14,674 nucleotides of DNA from Clostridia bacterium (GTDB taxonomy: Bacteria; Bacillota; Clostridia; Oscillospirales; Acutalibacteraceae). Made by a program: the position numbers and the translations under genes. Below, one piece after another: positions 1 through 6,173 of this stretch; within the stretch, counting starts at the first letter, position 1, and each line of letters opens with the position of its first letter. Under the pieces are notes generated by a model. It did not search any database, had not been told where the DNA came from, and saw only the letters and a list, made by a program, of their open reading frames with translations. Location of the stretch: the NCBI GenBank assembly GCA_900766945.1, contig CAAFXD010000235.1:1-14674 (forward strand), written 5' to 3'.

Positions 1-152
1 CAGTCGGGCTGACGCCCGACAACGGTGAAAAAGTGAAAATCCGCCGTAATATCAAATTTTCGGCATATTGTGTTCGACTCCCCTCACCTTAACCATAGCA
101 CACCAAGCACCCTTTTTGCATAGTATACGGTAAAAACGAAAGGGGTTTCGGT
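1..152. other. Left intergenic stretch: hairpin and tRNA-3'-end-like string
   Basis: No gene is supported here. Positions 3-9 (GTCGGGC) and 14-20 (GCCCGAC) form a perfect 7-bp hairpin with loop TGAC. No T-run follows on the plus strand and the other side is cut by the window edge, so a minus-strand terminator cannot be confirmed. Positions 72-95 fit the spacing of a tRNA 3' end: T-loop consensus GTTCGACTC, then a five-base stem strand, a seven-base acceptor strand, a discriminator A and CCA. The matching 5' strands are missing. The cupin ribosome binding site GAAAGGGG lies at about 138-144. I could not pick a convincing promoter. Confidence 0.4.
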
Positions 153-608
153 ATGCCATACTACAATCCAAATAAACAGCAAATGCACAGTTCGGACTGT
201 TGCGGGGAAGTCAGGGATTTCGGCGGGCAGGCGTGCACACTGCCGCTTTGCAAAAGCAGTTTACAAAATCAAAATTTTCGTACGGCGTTTTGGACGGGCG
301 AGCATTTGCAGGTCACGCTGATGTGCCTGGGTGCTTTTGAGGACATCGGTGCGGAAACGCACCCGTGTACCGACCAAATGCTCTATATCGTCGCAGGGCG
401 CGGCACGGTACAGTTCGGCACGGGCGAATGCGCCGAACGGCGCAATGTCCTACCCGGTGACGCGGTATTTGTGCCCGCCGGCACACGCCATAATTTGCAA
501 AATACCGGCAGTTCGCCTTTAAAACTGTTTTCGGTTTATGCACCGGTACAACATCCGTTCGGCACGGTACACAAAACCAAGGCGGATGCGATTAAGCAGG
601 GCGACTGA
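153..608 (+). CDS. Cupin domain protein
   Basis: A 151-residue single-domain cupin. Residues about 41-150 match, from memory, a compact family common in Clostridia: an NFRTxxWTGxHLQ entry strand, a first cupin motif G66-A-E-T-H70...D74-Q75 ending in GRG, a second motif PGDAVFVPAGTRHN with H113, and a tail reading YAP-x-HPFGTVH-x-TKADA. H70, the D74/Q75 pair and H113 are the likely metal ligands, with Gln where classical cupins have Glu. Residues 1-35 form an extension with four cysteines (C16, C17, C28, C33). No signal peptide is visible, so it should be cytoplasmic. The substrate is unknown; the family is often labelled only as cupin or mannose-6-phosphate isomerase-like. The start is supported by GAAAGGGG about 8 bases upstream. 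The gene stands alone, with a terminator after it. Confidence 0.9.
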   Translation: MPYYNPNKQQMHSSDCCGEVRDFGGQACTLPLCKSSLQNQNFRTAFWTGEHLQVTLMCLGAFEDIGAETHPCTDQMLYIVAGRGTVQFGTGECAERRNVLPGDAVFVPAGTRHNLQNTGSSPLKLFSVYAPVQHPFGTVHKTKADAIKQGD

Positions 609-624
609 ATCTTTTGAAATACAC

Positions 625-661
625 AAACGGCTTTGTTCAAAAAATGAGCAAAGCCGTTTTT
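625..661 (+). terminator. Intrinsic terminator after the cupin gene
   Basis: The left arm at 625-639 (AAACGGCTTTGTTCA) pairs with the right arm at 645-659 (TGAGCAAAGCCGTTT) with one G-T wobble and a five-A loop. The stem runs into a T-rich tail (TTTTTCG). It lies 17 bases after the cupin stop codon, so it should end that transcript before the DUF421 gene. Confidence 0.85.
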
Positions 662-723
662 CGTTTTTCGGTTATTTTCCGTATTTTTTGCCATACTATC
701 AAGGAAATTCGGGAGGGATTTTA

Positions 724-1401
724 ATGGAAATATTGAAGGTGATTTTAACCTCGCTGCTGTCGGTCGTTACGCTGTTTCTCATCACCAAAATTATGGGGCA
801 CAAGCAAATGGCACAGTTGGATTTCTTTGATTATATCACGGGCATCACCATCGGCTCTATCGCCGCGGAGCTTGCCACGGAGTTGGAACAGCCGTGGAAG
901 CCGCTGATTGCCATGGTGATTTACGGCGTTGTTTCGGTTCTTCTCAGTCTGCTGATTAACAAGGTGCCGAGAATGCGAAAATATCTAAACGGCGCGCCGA
1001 CCGTGATTATGGACAACGGTAAATTAAGCCGCAAAAATATGAAAAAAGCCAAAATGGATTTAAACGAATTTTTGGTGCTGTGTCGCAATGCGGGATATTT
1101 TGATTTGGACGCAATACAAACCGCCATTTTTGAGTATAACGGCACGCTGACCATTTTGCCCGTCAGCACGGAGCGCCCCGTCACGCCGAAAGATATGGAA
1201 TTAAAGCCGCAACAGGAAACCGTATTTACGGAAGTCATTCTGGACGGCCGCATTTTAGACGACAACCTGCACAAGCTCGGCTTAGATGTCACTTGGCTGC
1301 AAAAGCAACTGGAAAAGCAGGGCTTTCACAATGCCAAAGAGATATATTTGGGCGTTTGTGACAAAGAAAATACGTTGGCTTTATATGTTTCCTCCGATTG
1401 A
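724..1401 (+). CDS. DUF421 / YetF family membrane protein
   Basis: A 225-residue protein of the DUF421 (YetF-like) family. The N-terminal part has hydrophobic segments at about 4-23, 38-50 and 60-79, with the family signatures MGHKQMAQLDFFDYITG (24-40) and ITIGSIAAE (41-49). The soluble C-terminal half starts with GAPTVIMDNGKL (90-101) and contains the recurring block DLNEFLVLCRNAGYFDLDAIQTA (112-134). The molecular function of the family is not established; several members are sporulation or membrane associated. The start at 724 is chosen because GGGAGGG at 711-717 lies 6 bases upstream and the conserved first helix begins there; the longer frame reaching back to 538 would run through the cupin gene and its terminator. 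The last 21 bases overlap the convergent minus-strand gene, and no terminator is visible downstream. Confidence 0.9.
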   Translation: MEILKVILTSLLSVVTLFLITKIMGHKQMAQLDFFDYITGITIGSIAAELATELEQPWKPLIAMVIYGVVSVLLSLLINKVPRMRKYLNGAPTVIMDNGKLSRKNMKKAKMDLNEFLVLCRNAGYFDLDAIQTAIFEYNGTLTILPVSTERPVTPKDMELKPQQETVFTEVILDGRILDDNLHKLGLDVTWLQKQLEKQGFHNAKEIYLGVCDKENTLALYVSSD

Positions 1402-1758
1402 CGCGTTTTTTTGTTGCCTGTCTTGCTGAAATGCCTGCACCACAAGCCGCGCAAGCGCAGTCGGCACTTGATAATAGATTTCCCGCAAACTACCCGCAAG
1501 CGCATTGGTATCTTCGGGGGAAATATTTCCGTTTTGGACGGCGGTTTCCAACACCGCAAAAAATTCCGCTTTTTTTACCGTAAAAGATAGTGTTTGCACG
1601 CTGTGCAAAGCATTTTCCTCAATGTGCGGCGAAAGATAGAAACAAACCGTTGTGTCGCTTGTCTCCGCCGCCAAAACATCCGGTAAATCCGACGCAAGCA
1701 CAGTAACCGTACCGGTGCTTGTGCAAAGCTTGGTGCCTGCTTGTAAACGATTTTGCAT
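1381..1758 (-). CDS. Unrecognised 125-residue protein under a SAM-I type riboswitch
   Basis: I do not recognise this family. The 125-residue product has no signal peptide, membrane segment or cysteine-cluster motif. It reads as a small mixed alpha/beta cytoplasmic protein: strands in the first half (for example TVTVLAS and TTVCFYLSP), an acidic middle with SPHIEENALHS, and a helical second half with FFAVLETAVQNG, then a polar Gln/Lys/Asn tail. The start at 1758 is supported by AAGGAG at 1768-1773, 9 bases upstream; the in-frame ATG at 1794 lies in the terminator T-tract and is rejected. Directly upstream are a sigma-A promoter, a SAM-I type aptamer and an intrinsic terminator, so expression should fall when SAM is abundant. 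That suggests a role linked to methionine, SAM or sulfur metabolism, but nothing in the protein itself says which. Its 3' end overlaps the DUF421 gene by 21 bp, tail to tail. Confidence 0.8.
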   Translation of the reverse strand: MQNRLQAGTKLCTSTGTVTVLASDLPDVLAAETSDTTVCFYLSPHIEENALHSVQTLSFTVKKAEFFAVLETAVQNGNISPEDTNALAGSLREIYYQVPTALARLVVQAFQQDRQQKNASIGGNI

Positions 1759-1794
1759 AATCCTGTTCTCCTTTTCTTTTCTGCATATTGCCAT

Positions 1795-1834
1795 AAAAAG
1801 CGCCCCTGCCCGTCATGCACGACGGGCGGGGGCG
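1795..1834 (-). terminator. Riboswitch expression-platform terminator
   Basis: On the minus strand the arm at 1834-1821 pairs with the arm at 1814-1801 (CGCCCC and GCCCGTC blocks against GACGGGC and GGGGCG), with one C-A mismatch and a six-base loop. CTTTTTAT follows at once. The C-A mismatch in this RNA would be a U-G wobble on the other strand, but only the minus side has a T-tract. It lies 6 bases after the aptamer P1 stem and 23 bases before the ribosome binding site of the 125-residue gene. It probably also ends readthrough from the 54-residue gene. Confidence 0.9.
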
Positions 1835-1840
1835 TTCTTG

Positions 1841-1953
1841 ACCATCGCACAAGCATTAGCACCTTACGCCGGGGCGTCTTGTTCGCGAAGCGGCAAAACA
1901 CGCGCAGGTTGCTGTGCGGTCAACGGGCTTGTCCCTCGCGCACTCTTTATGGT
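1841..1953 (-). promoter_or_regulatory. SAM-I type riboswitch aptamer, P4 reduced or absent
   Basis: Read on the minus strand from 1953: P1 ACCAT (1953-1949) pairs with ATGGT (1845-1841). The AAGAG joint follows, then P2a TGCG (1942-1939) with CGCA (1918-1915). A kink-turn CGA / GTTGAC and P2b GGG (1935-1933) with CCC (1927-1925) come next. The conserved CAGCAACC (1914-1907) opens P3, which closes ACCT (1909-1906) with AGGT (1864-1861), and AAGGTGCTAA (1865-1856) follows. The P2 loop CAAG (1931-1928) is complementary to CUUG (1853-1850), the place where SAM-I forms its pseudoknot; in B. subtilis yitJ the pair is CUGG with CCAG, so this is a compensated change. Between that strand and P1 only four bases (1849-1846) remain, so the usual P4 hairpin is missing. 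The architecture should bind S-adenosylmethionine and favour the terminator. Confidence 0.88.
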
Positions 1954-1959
1954 ATAGAC

Positions 1960-1988
1960 AGTATATTCTTTTTTCACACGCTTTACAA
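1960..1988 (-). promoter_or_regulatory. Sigma-A promoter of the riboswitch transcript
   Basis: The minus strand shows -35 TTGTAA (1983-1988), a 17-base spacer, and -10 TATACT (1960-1965). Initiation about 7 bases later, at 1953-1955, would place the 5' end of the RNA right at P1 of the aptamer, which supports both calls. Confidence 0.85.
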
Positions 1989-2035
1989 ACCGCAAAAAAC
2001 AACTGTGTCCCGAAAATCGGACTTTCCGCATAGGA

Positions 2036-2200
2036 TTACGCGTTCGGCATATCGTCCTGTGCGTCAGGCTGTTCGTCTTTTTTGAGCAGGTCTTGTATTT
2101 GCGCGCGGATTTTAGCCTTTTCTTGTTCAGAACACAACCGGTATTTTCCGAGCAAAGTTTTTTCTGCGTACGATAAATCTGTGACTTTTTCCAAATCCAT
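2036..2200 (-). CDS. Small 54-residue charged protein, unknown family
   Basis: An open frame of 54 codons plus TAA, beginning MDLEKVTDLSYAEKTLLGKY and ending in an acidic DEQPDAQDDMPNA tail. The centre (about 23-42) is rich in Glu, Lys, Gln and Leu and should be helical, possibly amphipathic. I do not recognise it. Support comes from codon use typical of a coding region, a sigma-A promoter at 2250-2278 with correct spacing, and a position in an otherwise empty 400-base gap. The ribosome binding site is modest (AGGGAC about 11 bases upstream). No terminator lies between its stop and the riboswitch promoter, so its transcript may run into the riboswitch and its terminator. Confidence 0.6.
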   Translation of the reverse strand: MDLEKVTDLSYAEKTLLGKYRLCSEQEKAKIRAQIQDLLKKDEQPDAQDDMPNA

Positions 2201-2249
2201 ATTTCATCCGTCCCTGTTTTTTAATTTGCGGTATCAAACGGTCAGTTAT

Positions 2250-2278
2250 ATTTTATCACAACAAATTCCGTTCGTAAA
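2250..2278 (-). promoter_or_regulatory. Sigma-A promoter for the 54-residue gene
   Basis: The minus strand carries -35 TTTACG (2273-2278), a 17-base spacer, and -10 TAAAAT (2250-2255). It lies between the clpE terminator and the small gene, giving a leader of about 43 bases. No operator-like repeat is obvious. Confidence 0.7.
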
Positions 2279-2350
2279 GTATTATTTGTGCTTTTTTACC
2301 ACATTTTTTGACAAGAAAACCTTTTTTTCGTCGTCTCGGAACGCGCACAC

Positions 2351-2388
2351 AAAAAAGCACGGATTTTTCATCAGAGAAAAATCCGTGC
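2351..2388 (-). terminator. Intrinsic terminator of the cvpA-pgsA-clpE operon
   Basis: The arms GCACGGATTTTTC (2357-2369) and GAAAAATCCGTGC (2376-2388) match perfectly over 13 bp around a six-base loop. Six T residues follow on the minus strand (2356-2351). The hairpin begins 14 bases after the clpE stop codon. The plus-strand side lacks a T-run, so it is one-directional. Confidence 0.95.
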
Positions 2389-2402
2389 GAAAACAACAAA
2401 TA

Positions 2403-4745
2403 TCAGGAAACCGACAGTTGCAAGCCGTCGTCTTTGCACACAAGGTGCACGGTGTGCAACGGTTCGTCGCAATGCTCAACCAAATACGACGAAATTTTGT
2501 CCTCGGCGTTACGCCGAATGACATTGCGCAAATCTCTGGCGCCGCGGACATTCCCGTCCATTTTGCCGACCAAGAACTGCGGCACATCGGGAGCATACGA
2601 AAACGCAATGCCTTTATCCTGCAACGCCGTTCCCAATTCGCCGAGCATCAATTCGGCAATTTTGCAGTAATTTTCTTCTGTGAGCTCGTTAAACACCACA
2701 ATTTCATCGACTCTGCCGATAAACTCGGGGCGCAGGAATTCCCGCAGAGCTTTCACAGCCATTTCGCGCTTGACTTCCCCTGCCGCTTTACCGAAGCCCA
2801 TTGCGGCTGTTTTACGCTCACTGCCGGCATTGGAGGTCATAATAATCACGGTATTGGCGAAGCTGACCGTTCTGCCGTGGGCGTCGTTGGTTTTGCCCTC
2901 GTCGAGAATTTGCAACAAAATATTCATCACATCGGGGTGCGCTTTTTCGATTTCATCGAACAAAATGATGGAATAAGGCTTTCTTCTGACCTTTTCAGTC
3001 AACTGCCCTGCCTCGTCATACCCGACATAGCCGGGCGGTGAACCGATTAAACGGGAAACGGAATGTTTCTCCATAAATTCGGACATATCCAATCGAATCA
3101 GCGTTTCGGGCGTGTCAAACAGTTCATAGGAAAGCTGTTTCACCAGTTCCGTTTTCCCGACACCTGTCGGGCCGACAAAAATAAACGACGCGGGGCGTTT
3201 TTGTACGGACAACTGCATACGACTGCGCTTGATTGCCGCGGCAACCAAATCCACGGCTTCGTCCTGCCCGATGATATGCGCTTTCAAGCGGTCCTCCATA
3301 CCGACCAGGCGTTTGACATCGCCCTCGACGATTTTGGTGGTGGGAATGCCCGTCCAAAGGTTAATCACCTTTGCCAAATCCTCCTCGACCACGCGATTGT
3401 CGCTCGCCTTTTCCTGCAAATCCTTTTCTTTGTTTTCGCAGGAAATCAACTCCGTACGCACGCGCGCCAATTCGGCATAGCTTTCGTTTTTCTTTGCCTC
3501 GTCATTTTCCGTTTCGACCGCCGAGACCAAAGCCTCTTCCTCGTCTTTCAGCTCCGCTTTATGCTTTAAAAACAGTTCGTACTCGCTGATGGCCTTGTTG
3601 CGCAGATTTGCACAGGTGCACGCTTCATCCAAAAGGTCAATCGCCTTGTCGGGCAAAAAGCGGTCGGTAATATAGCGTTCGGACAGCACCACGGCTTTAT
3701 ACACAAGGTTGTCGGAAATCTGCACCTTGTGGTAATCCTCGTAATACTTTTTAATGCCGAGCAACATTTCGTATGCGTCCTGCACAGAGGGCTCTTCCAC
3801 GGTAACCGGTTGGAAGCGGCGTTCGAGCGCGGCATCCTTTTCAATATTTTTGCGGTATTCGTTAAAGGTGGTTGCGCCGATGACCTGGATTTCCCCGCGG
3901 GACAGCGCCGGCTTCATAATATTGGCGGCGTTCATCGTGCCCTCGGCGTCGCCCGTGCCGACCAGATTGTGCACCTCGTCGATAAACAGGATAATATTGC
4001 CCTCGGATTTGACCTCTTCAATCAAGCCTTTAATACGGCTTTCAAATTGCCCACGGAACTGCGTGCCCGCGACCAAAGCGGTCAAATCGAGCAAATGGAT
4101 TTCTTTATCGGCAAGCTTTGCAGGTACCGAGCCTTCGGCAATTTTTTGCGCCAAGCCCTCGGCAATCGCCGTTTTCCCGACGCCGGGTTCACCGATTAGG
4201 CACGGATTGTTTTTGGTACGGCGGCACAAAATCTGCACCGTGCGGGAAATCTCGCGTTCGCGCCCGATGATGCGGTCTAACTTTCCTTCCCGTGCGCGTT
4301 CGGTTAAATCCGTGCAGTAGAGCGAAAGATATTTGCGTTTTTTGTTTTTGTTGCCCTGTTTCTTCTTCGTTCTGCCGTTTTTCGGCTCGTCGACAACGGA
4401 GACCTCGGACGGGTCAATCAAATCCGCGTCCGCATCGTCTTTGTTCGGATTTTGCATCCCGGGGAACATCCCTTGCAGGAAAGAGAGCGGCAAAGCCCCG
4501 CCGGGCTGGAACCCGTCCTCGCCGTCCATATTTTCCATCATCTGCTCCATCTGTTCAGAGACTTCATCCATTTCTTCCTCGGTAATCCCCATCTGTTCCA
4601 TAATTTGTTTGACAGGTCCGATGTTCAGCTCCATTGCACATTTAATGCAAAGCCCCTCGTTGGTGGTCTTATCCCCTTCCACCTTGGAGATGAAAAAGAC
4701 CGCGGGGTTTTTGTGACATCTGCTGCACAGCATATTTTTGTTCAT
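2403..4745 (-). CDS. clpE: ClpE-type ATP-dependent Clp protease ATPase
   Basis: A 780-residue Hsp100 unfoldase with two AAA+ modules. Instead of the ClpC N-domain it starts with a zinc finger, C7-x2-C10-x22-C33-x2-C36, the hallmark of ClpE. A Met/Glu-rich helix (about 47-73), a low-complexity linker and a basic patch (KKKQGNKNKKRK, 127-138) follow. Module 1 has Walker A GEPGVGKT (185-192), Walker B ILFIDE (252-257) and arginines 309-310. A charged coiled-coil region lies at about 385-455. Module 2 has GPTGVGKT (525-532), pore loop GYVG (572-575), ILFDEIE (594-600) and sensor TSNAG. MGF at 649-651 sits where ClpC/ClpE carry the ClpP-docking VGF loop, so it should feed ClpP. It is longer than B. 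subtilis ClpE (about 700). It lies 6 bp after pgsA, with GAGG about 12 bases before the ATG. I see no CtsR box at the operon promoter. Confidence 0.93.
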   Translation of the reverse strand: MNKNMLCSRCHKNPAVFFISKVEGDKTTNEGLCIKCAMELNIGPVKQIMEQMGITEEEMDEVSEQMEQMMENMDGEDGFQPGGALPLSFLQGMFPGMQNPNKDDADADLIDPSEVSVVDEPKNGRTKKKQGNKNKKRKYLSLYCTDLTERAREGKLDRIIGREREISRTVQILCRRTKNNPCLIGEPGVGKTAIAEGLAQKIAEGSVPAKLADKEIHLLDLTALVAGTQFRGQFESRIKGLIEEVKSEGNIILFIDEVHNLVGTGDAEGTMNAANIMKPALSRGEIQVIGATTFNEYRKNIEKDAALERRFQPVTVEEPSVQDAYEMLLGIKKYYEDYHKVQISDNLVYKAVVLSERYITDRFLPDKAIDLLDEACTCANLRNKAISEYELFLKHKAELKDEEEALVSAVETENDEAKKNESYAELARVRTELISCENKEKDLQEKASDNRVVEEDLAKVINLWTGIPTTKIVEGDVKRLVGMEDRLKAHIIGQDEAVDLVAAAIKRSRMQLSVQKRPASFIFVGPTGVGKTELVKQLSYELFDTPETLIRLDMSEFMEKHSVSRLIGSPPGYVGYDEAGQLTEKVRRKPYSIILFDEIEKAHPDVMNILLQILDEGKTNDAHGRTVSFANTVIIMTSNAGSERKTAAMGFGKAAGEVKREMAVKALREFLRPEFIGRVDEIVVFNELTEENYCKIAELMLGELGTALQDKGIAFSYAPDVPQFLVGKMDGNVRGARDLRNVIRRNAEDKISSYLVEHCDEPLHTVHLVCKDDGLQLSVS

Positions 4746-4751
4746 TCGTTA

Positions 4752-5399
4752 TTATTCCTCGGATTCTTTCTTTGCGTTATTTTCTGCTTTTTTCTCTTTA
4801 AACTGTTTATAGGTCGGCGGCGCATAACTTAACAGCGCAATAAAGGTGAGCACTGCCGCCAAAATCACCAACGCAATCATCAGCCAATCGGGCAACACGA
4901 ACAAGGTGCGCAGTGCGCCGATTTCGGGCCCGAAGGCAATGACCAACACCATTACCGCATAAAATACGAAGGTGGCGACCTTCCCGTAGATTTCCGCCGC
5001 TACGGGGCGCAACCCGCAGGCAAGCATAATGGCGCCGATAATCACCATGAGCAGTTCTTTGAACAGGAAAAACAGGAATACCCATTTAAACCACTGCATT
5101 GTGGGATTTGTGGACTTATTGAATTCCAAAAAAATCACAATGGCGATGGTAATTTGCGTTAATTTGTCCGCCACGGGGTCAAGCATTTTCCCGAGTTCAC
5201 TGATTTGGTTAAAGCGGCGGGCGATTTTGCCGTCGAAAAAGTCGGTAAGACCGGAAATCACCAACACAATGACTGCCCAGCCGATATGCCCTTGGTAAAA
5301 CAGCACGCCGAACACGGGAATTAACAGAATACGAATCAGCGACAGCAGATTCGGCACCGTTAAGCAACCCGTAAACAAACTTTTTAAATTTTCTTTCAT
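4752..5399 (-). CDS. pgsA: CDP-diacylglycerol-glycerol-3-phosphate 3-phosphatidyltransferase
   Basis: A 215-residue integral membrane enzyme that transfers the phosphatidyl group from CDP-diacylglycerol to glycerol-3-phosphate, the committed step to phosphatidylglycerol. The CDP-alcohol phosphatidyltransferase signature D-x2-DG-x2-AR-x8-G-x3-D-x3-D is complete: D53, D56, G57, A60, R61, G70, D74, D78; D78 is the expected catalytic base. Hydrophobic segments lie at about 16-36, 40-52, 81-92, 104-128, 140-158 and 170-192. The tail is very rich in Lys and Glu and is cytoplasmic. PgsA is preferred over other members of the superfamily because the N-terminal TVPNLLSLIRILLIPVF is typical of it. The start is supported by GAGGTG 6 bases upstream. 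It lies 10 bp after cvpA and 6 bp before clpE, so it is cotranscribed with both. Confidence 0.93.
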   Translation of the reverse strand: MKENLKSLFTGCLTVPNLLSLIRILLIPVFGVLFYQGHIGWAVIVLVISGLTDFFDGKIARRFNQISELGKMLDPVADKLTQITIAIVIFLEFNKSTNPTMQWFKWVFLFFLFKELLMVIIGAIMLACGLRPVAAEIYGKVATFVFYAVMVLVIAFGPEIGALRTLFVLPDWLMIALVILAAVLTFIALLSYAPPTYKQFKEKKAENNAKKESEE

Positions 5400-5409
5400 T
5401 TGTTACACC

Positions 5410-6108
5410 TCATATCCATTCCCCGAATATAGATTCGGGTAAATACTGCTCTGTGAATGTGACGACTTGGGAGTCGTGCACCGCCTGCTGAACTTGGCCG
5501 TTGGAGGCACGCGGCGCGAGAAAAACCAAAAGGGCAACCGCGATATAAACAAGGACTGCGCCTTTCAGCGCGCCGAACACAGCGCCCAACGCGGCATTTG
5601 CCGTTTTGACAATCGGCAGTTTAAAGAGTTTTGCAATGCCGCCTGCCACCCATTGCAACAGACAGCCGAGCACCGCACAGAACAACAGGAACAAAATCCC
5701 CGTCAGCACCGCTTCGCAAATCGGCTGTGCAAATTCGGATTCCAGATACGACGCCGTATCCTTGCTTGCTTGCCCGCTTGCAATTTTTTGTGCCAGCGTA
5801 TCTGCGCTGATGCCGGATTTTTCCAAATACCCTTTCACGAAGCCGGGCACACTTTCCAGCACAGCCGCCGCTTTTTTGGTATTGGTTGTCGCTTCGCCGG
5901 TCGTCAGCGTTTCTTCGATTTTGGCTTCAATGCGGTCAGACATAAATGAACTATACAATGTTTTGGCAATCGGCGAGGCAATTTGCGCCGCCAACACCAC
6001 CGTCAGCACAAAGGCGGCAATATCCAACACCGTACGCACAATACCCTTTTTCGCCGCGACCAAAACCGCCGCCAAGAAAATGCAAATTAAAATAATATCA
6101 ATGACCAT
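5410..6108 (-). CDS. cvpA: CvpA family membrane protein
   Basis: A 232-residue protein with the CvpA (colicin V production) layout: hydrophobic segments at about 2-19, 25-45, 130-152 and 174-197. The first pair is joined by the family-typical KKGIVRTVLDI turn (20-30), and a TANAALGAVFGALKGAVLVY block (169-188) precedes the last helix. A polar soluble loop of about 80 residues (48-128) separates the two pairs and is longer than in short members. The family is linked to envelope homeostasis and, in some bacteria, colicin V export; its molecular role is unsettled. It is the first gene after the promoter at 6139-6167. GGAGGTG lies upstream of the ATG, with a rather long spacing of about 12 bases. 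Confidence 0.85.
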   Translation of the reverse strand: MVIDIILICIFLAAVLVAAKKGIVRTVLDIAAFVLTVVLAAQIASPIAKTLYSSFMSDRIEAKIEETLTTGEATTNTKKAAAVLESVPGFVKGYLEKSGISADTLAQKIASGQASKDTASYLESEFAQPICEAVLTGILFLLFCAVLGCLLQWVAGGIAKLFKLPIVKTANAALGAVFGALKGAVLVYIAVALLVFLAPRASNGQVQQAVHDSQVVTFTEQYLPESIFGEWI

Positions 6109-6138
6109 ATGTAAAAAACACCTCCGTTTTCTGTTTTT

Positions 6139-6167
6139 ATTGTAGCATATCCGCCAAAGACTTACAA
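6139..6167 (-). promoter_or_regulatory. Sigma-A promoter of the cvpA-pgsA-clpE operon
   Basis: The minus strand shows -35 TTGTAA (6162-6167), a 17-base spacer, and -10 TACAAT (6139-6144). It begins 7 bases after the stop codon of the DUF5711 gene, with no terminator between, so the upstream operon may also read into this unit. The -35 and spacing are identical to those of the riboswitch promoter. I see no CtsR-type direct repeat, although clpE is often under CtsR. Confidence 0.85.
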
Positions 6168-6173
6168 CAAAAA

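Noticed and set aside
60..95. A complete tRNA or tmRNA gene ending at 95
   Set aside because: The 5' T-stem strand would have to pair with CCCCT but reads TTGTG, and no D-arm, anticodon arm or matching acceptor strand is present.
538..723. Upstream extension of the DUF421 frame
   Set aside because: It would overlap the cupin coding end and read through the 625-661 terminator hairpin; the GGGAGGG site and conserved first helix place the start at 724.
1759..1794. Earlier ATG for the 125-residue gene at 1794
   Set aside because: That ATG is part of the terminator T-tract (CTTTTTATGG) and has no ribosome binding site, while the ATG at 1758 has AAGGAG at 9 bases.
1575..2085. Several overlapping open frames on both strands across the riboswitch region
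   Set aside because: They are Arg/Cys-rich translations of the GC-rich leader and terminator hairpins, lack ribosome binding sites, and conflict with the promoter and structured RNA.
2082..3041. Long plus-strand open frame of 319 codons
   Set aside because: Most of it lies antisense to clpE, whose motifs are complete, and the rest crosses a terminator and a promoter. The translation has no recognisable domain and is rich in His, Phe and Arg, as expected for a shadow frame.
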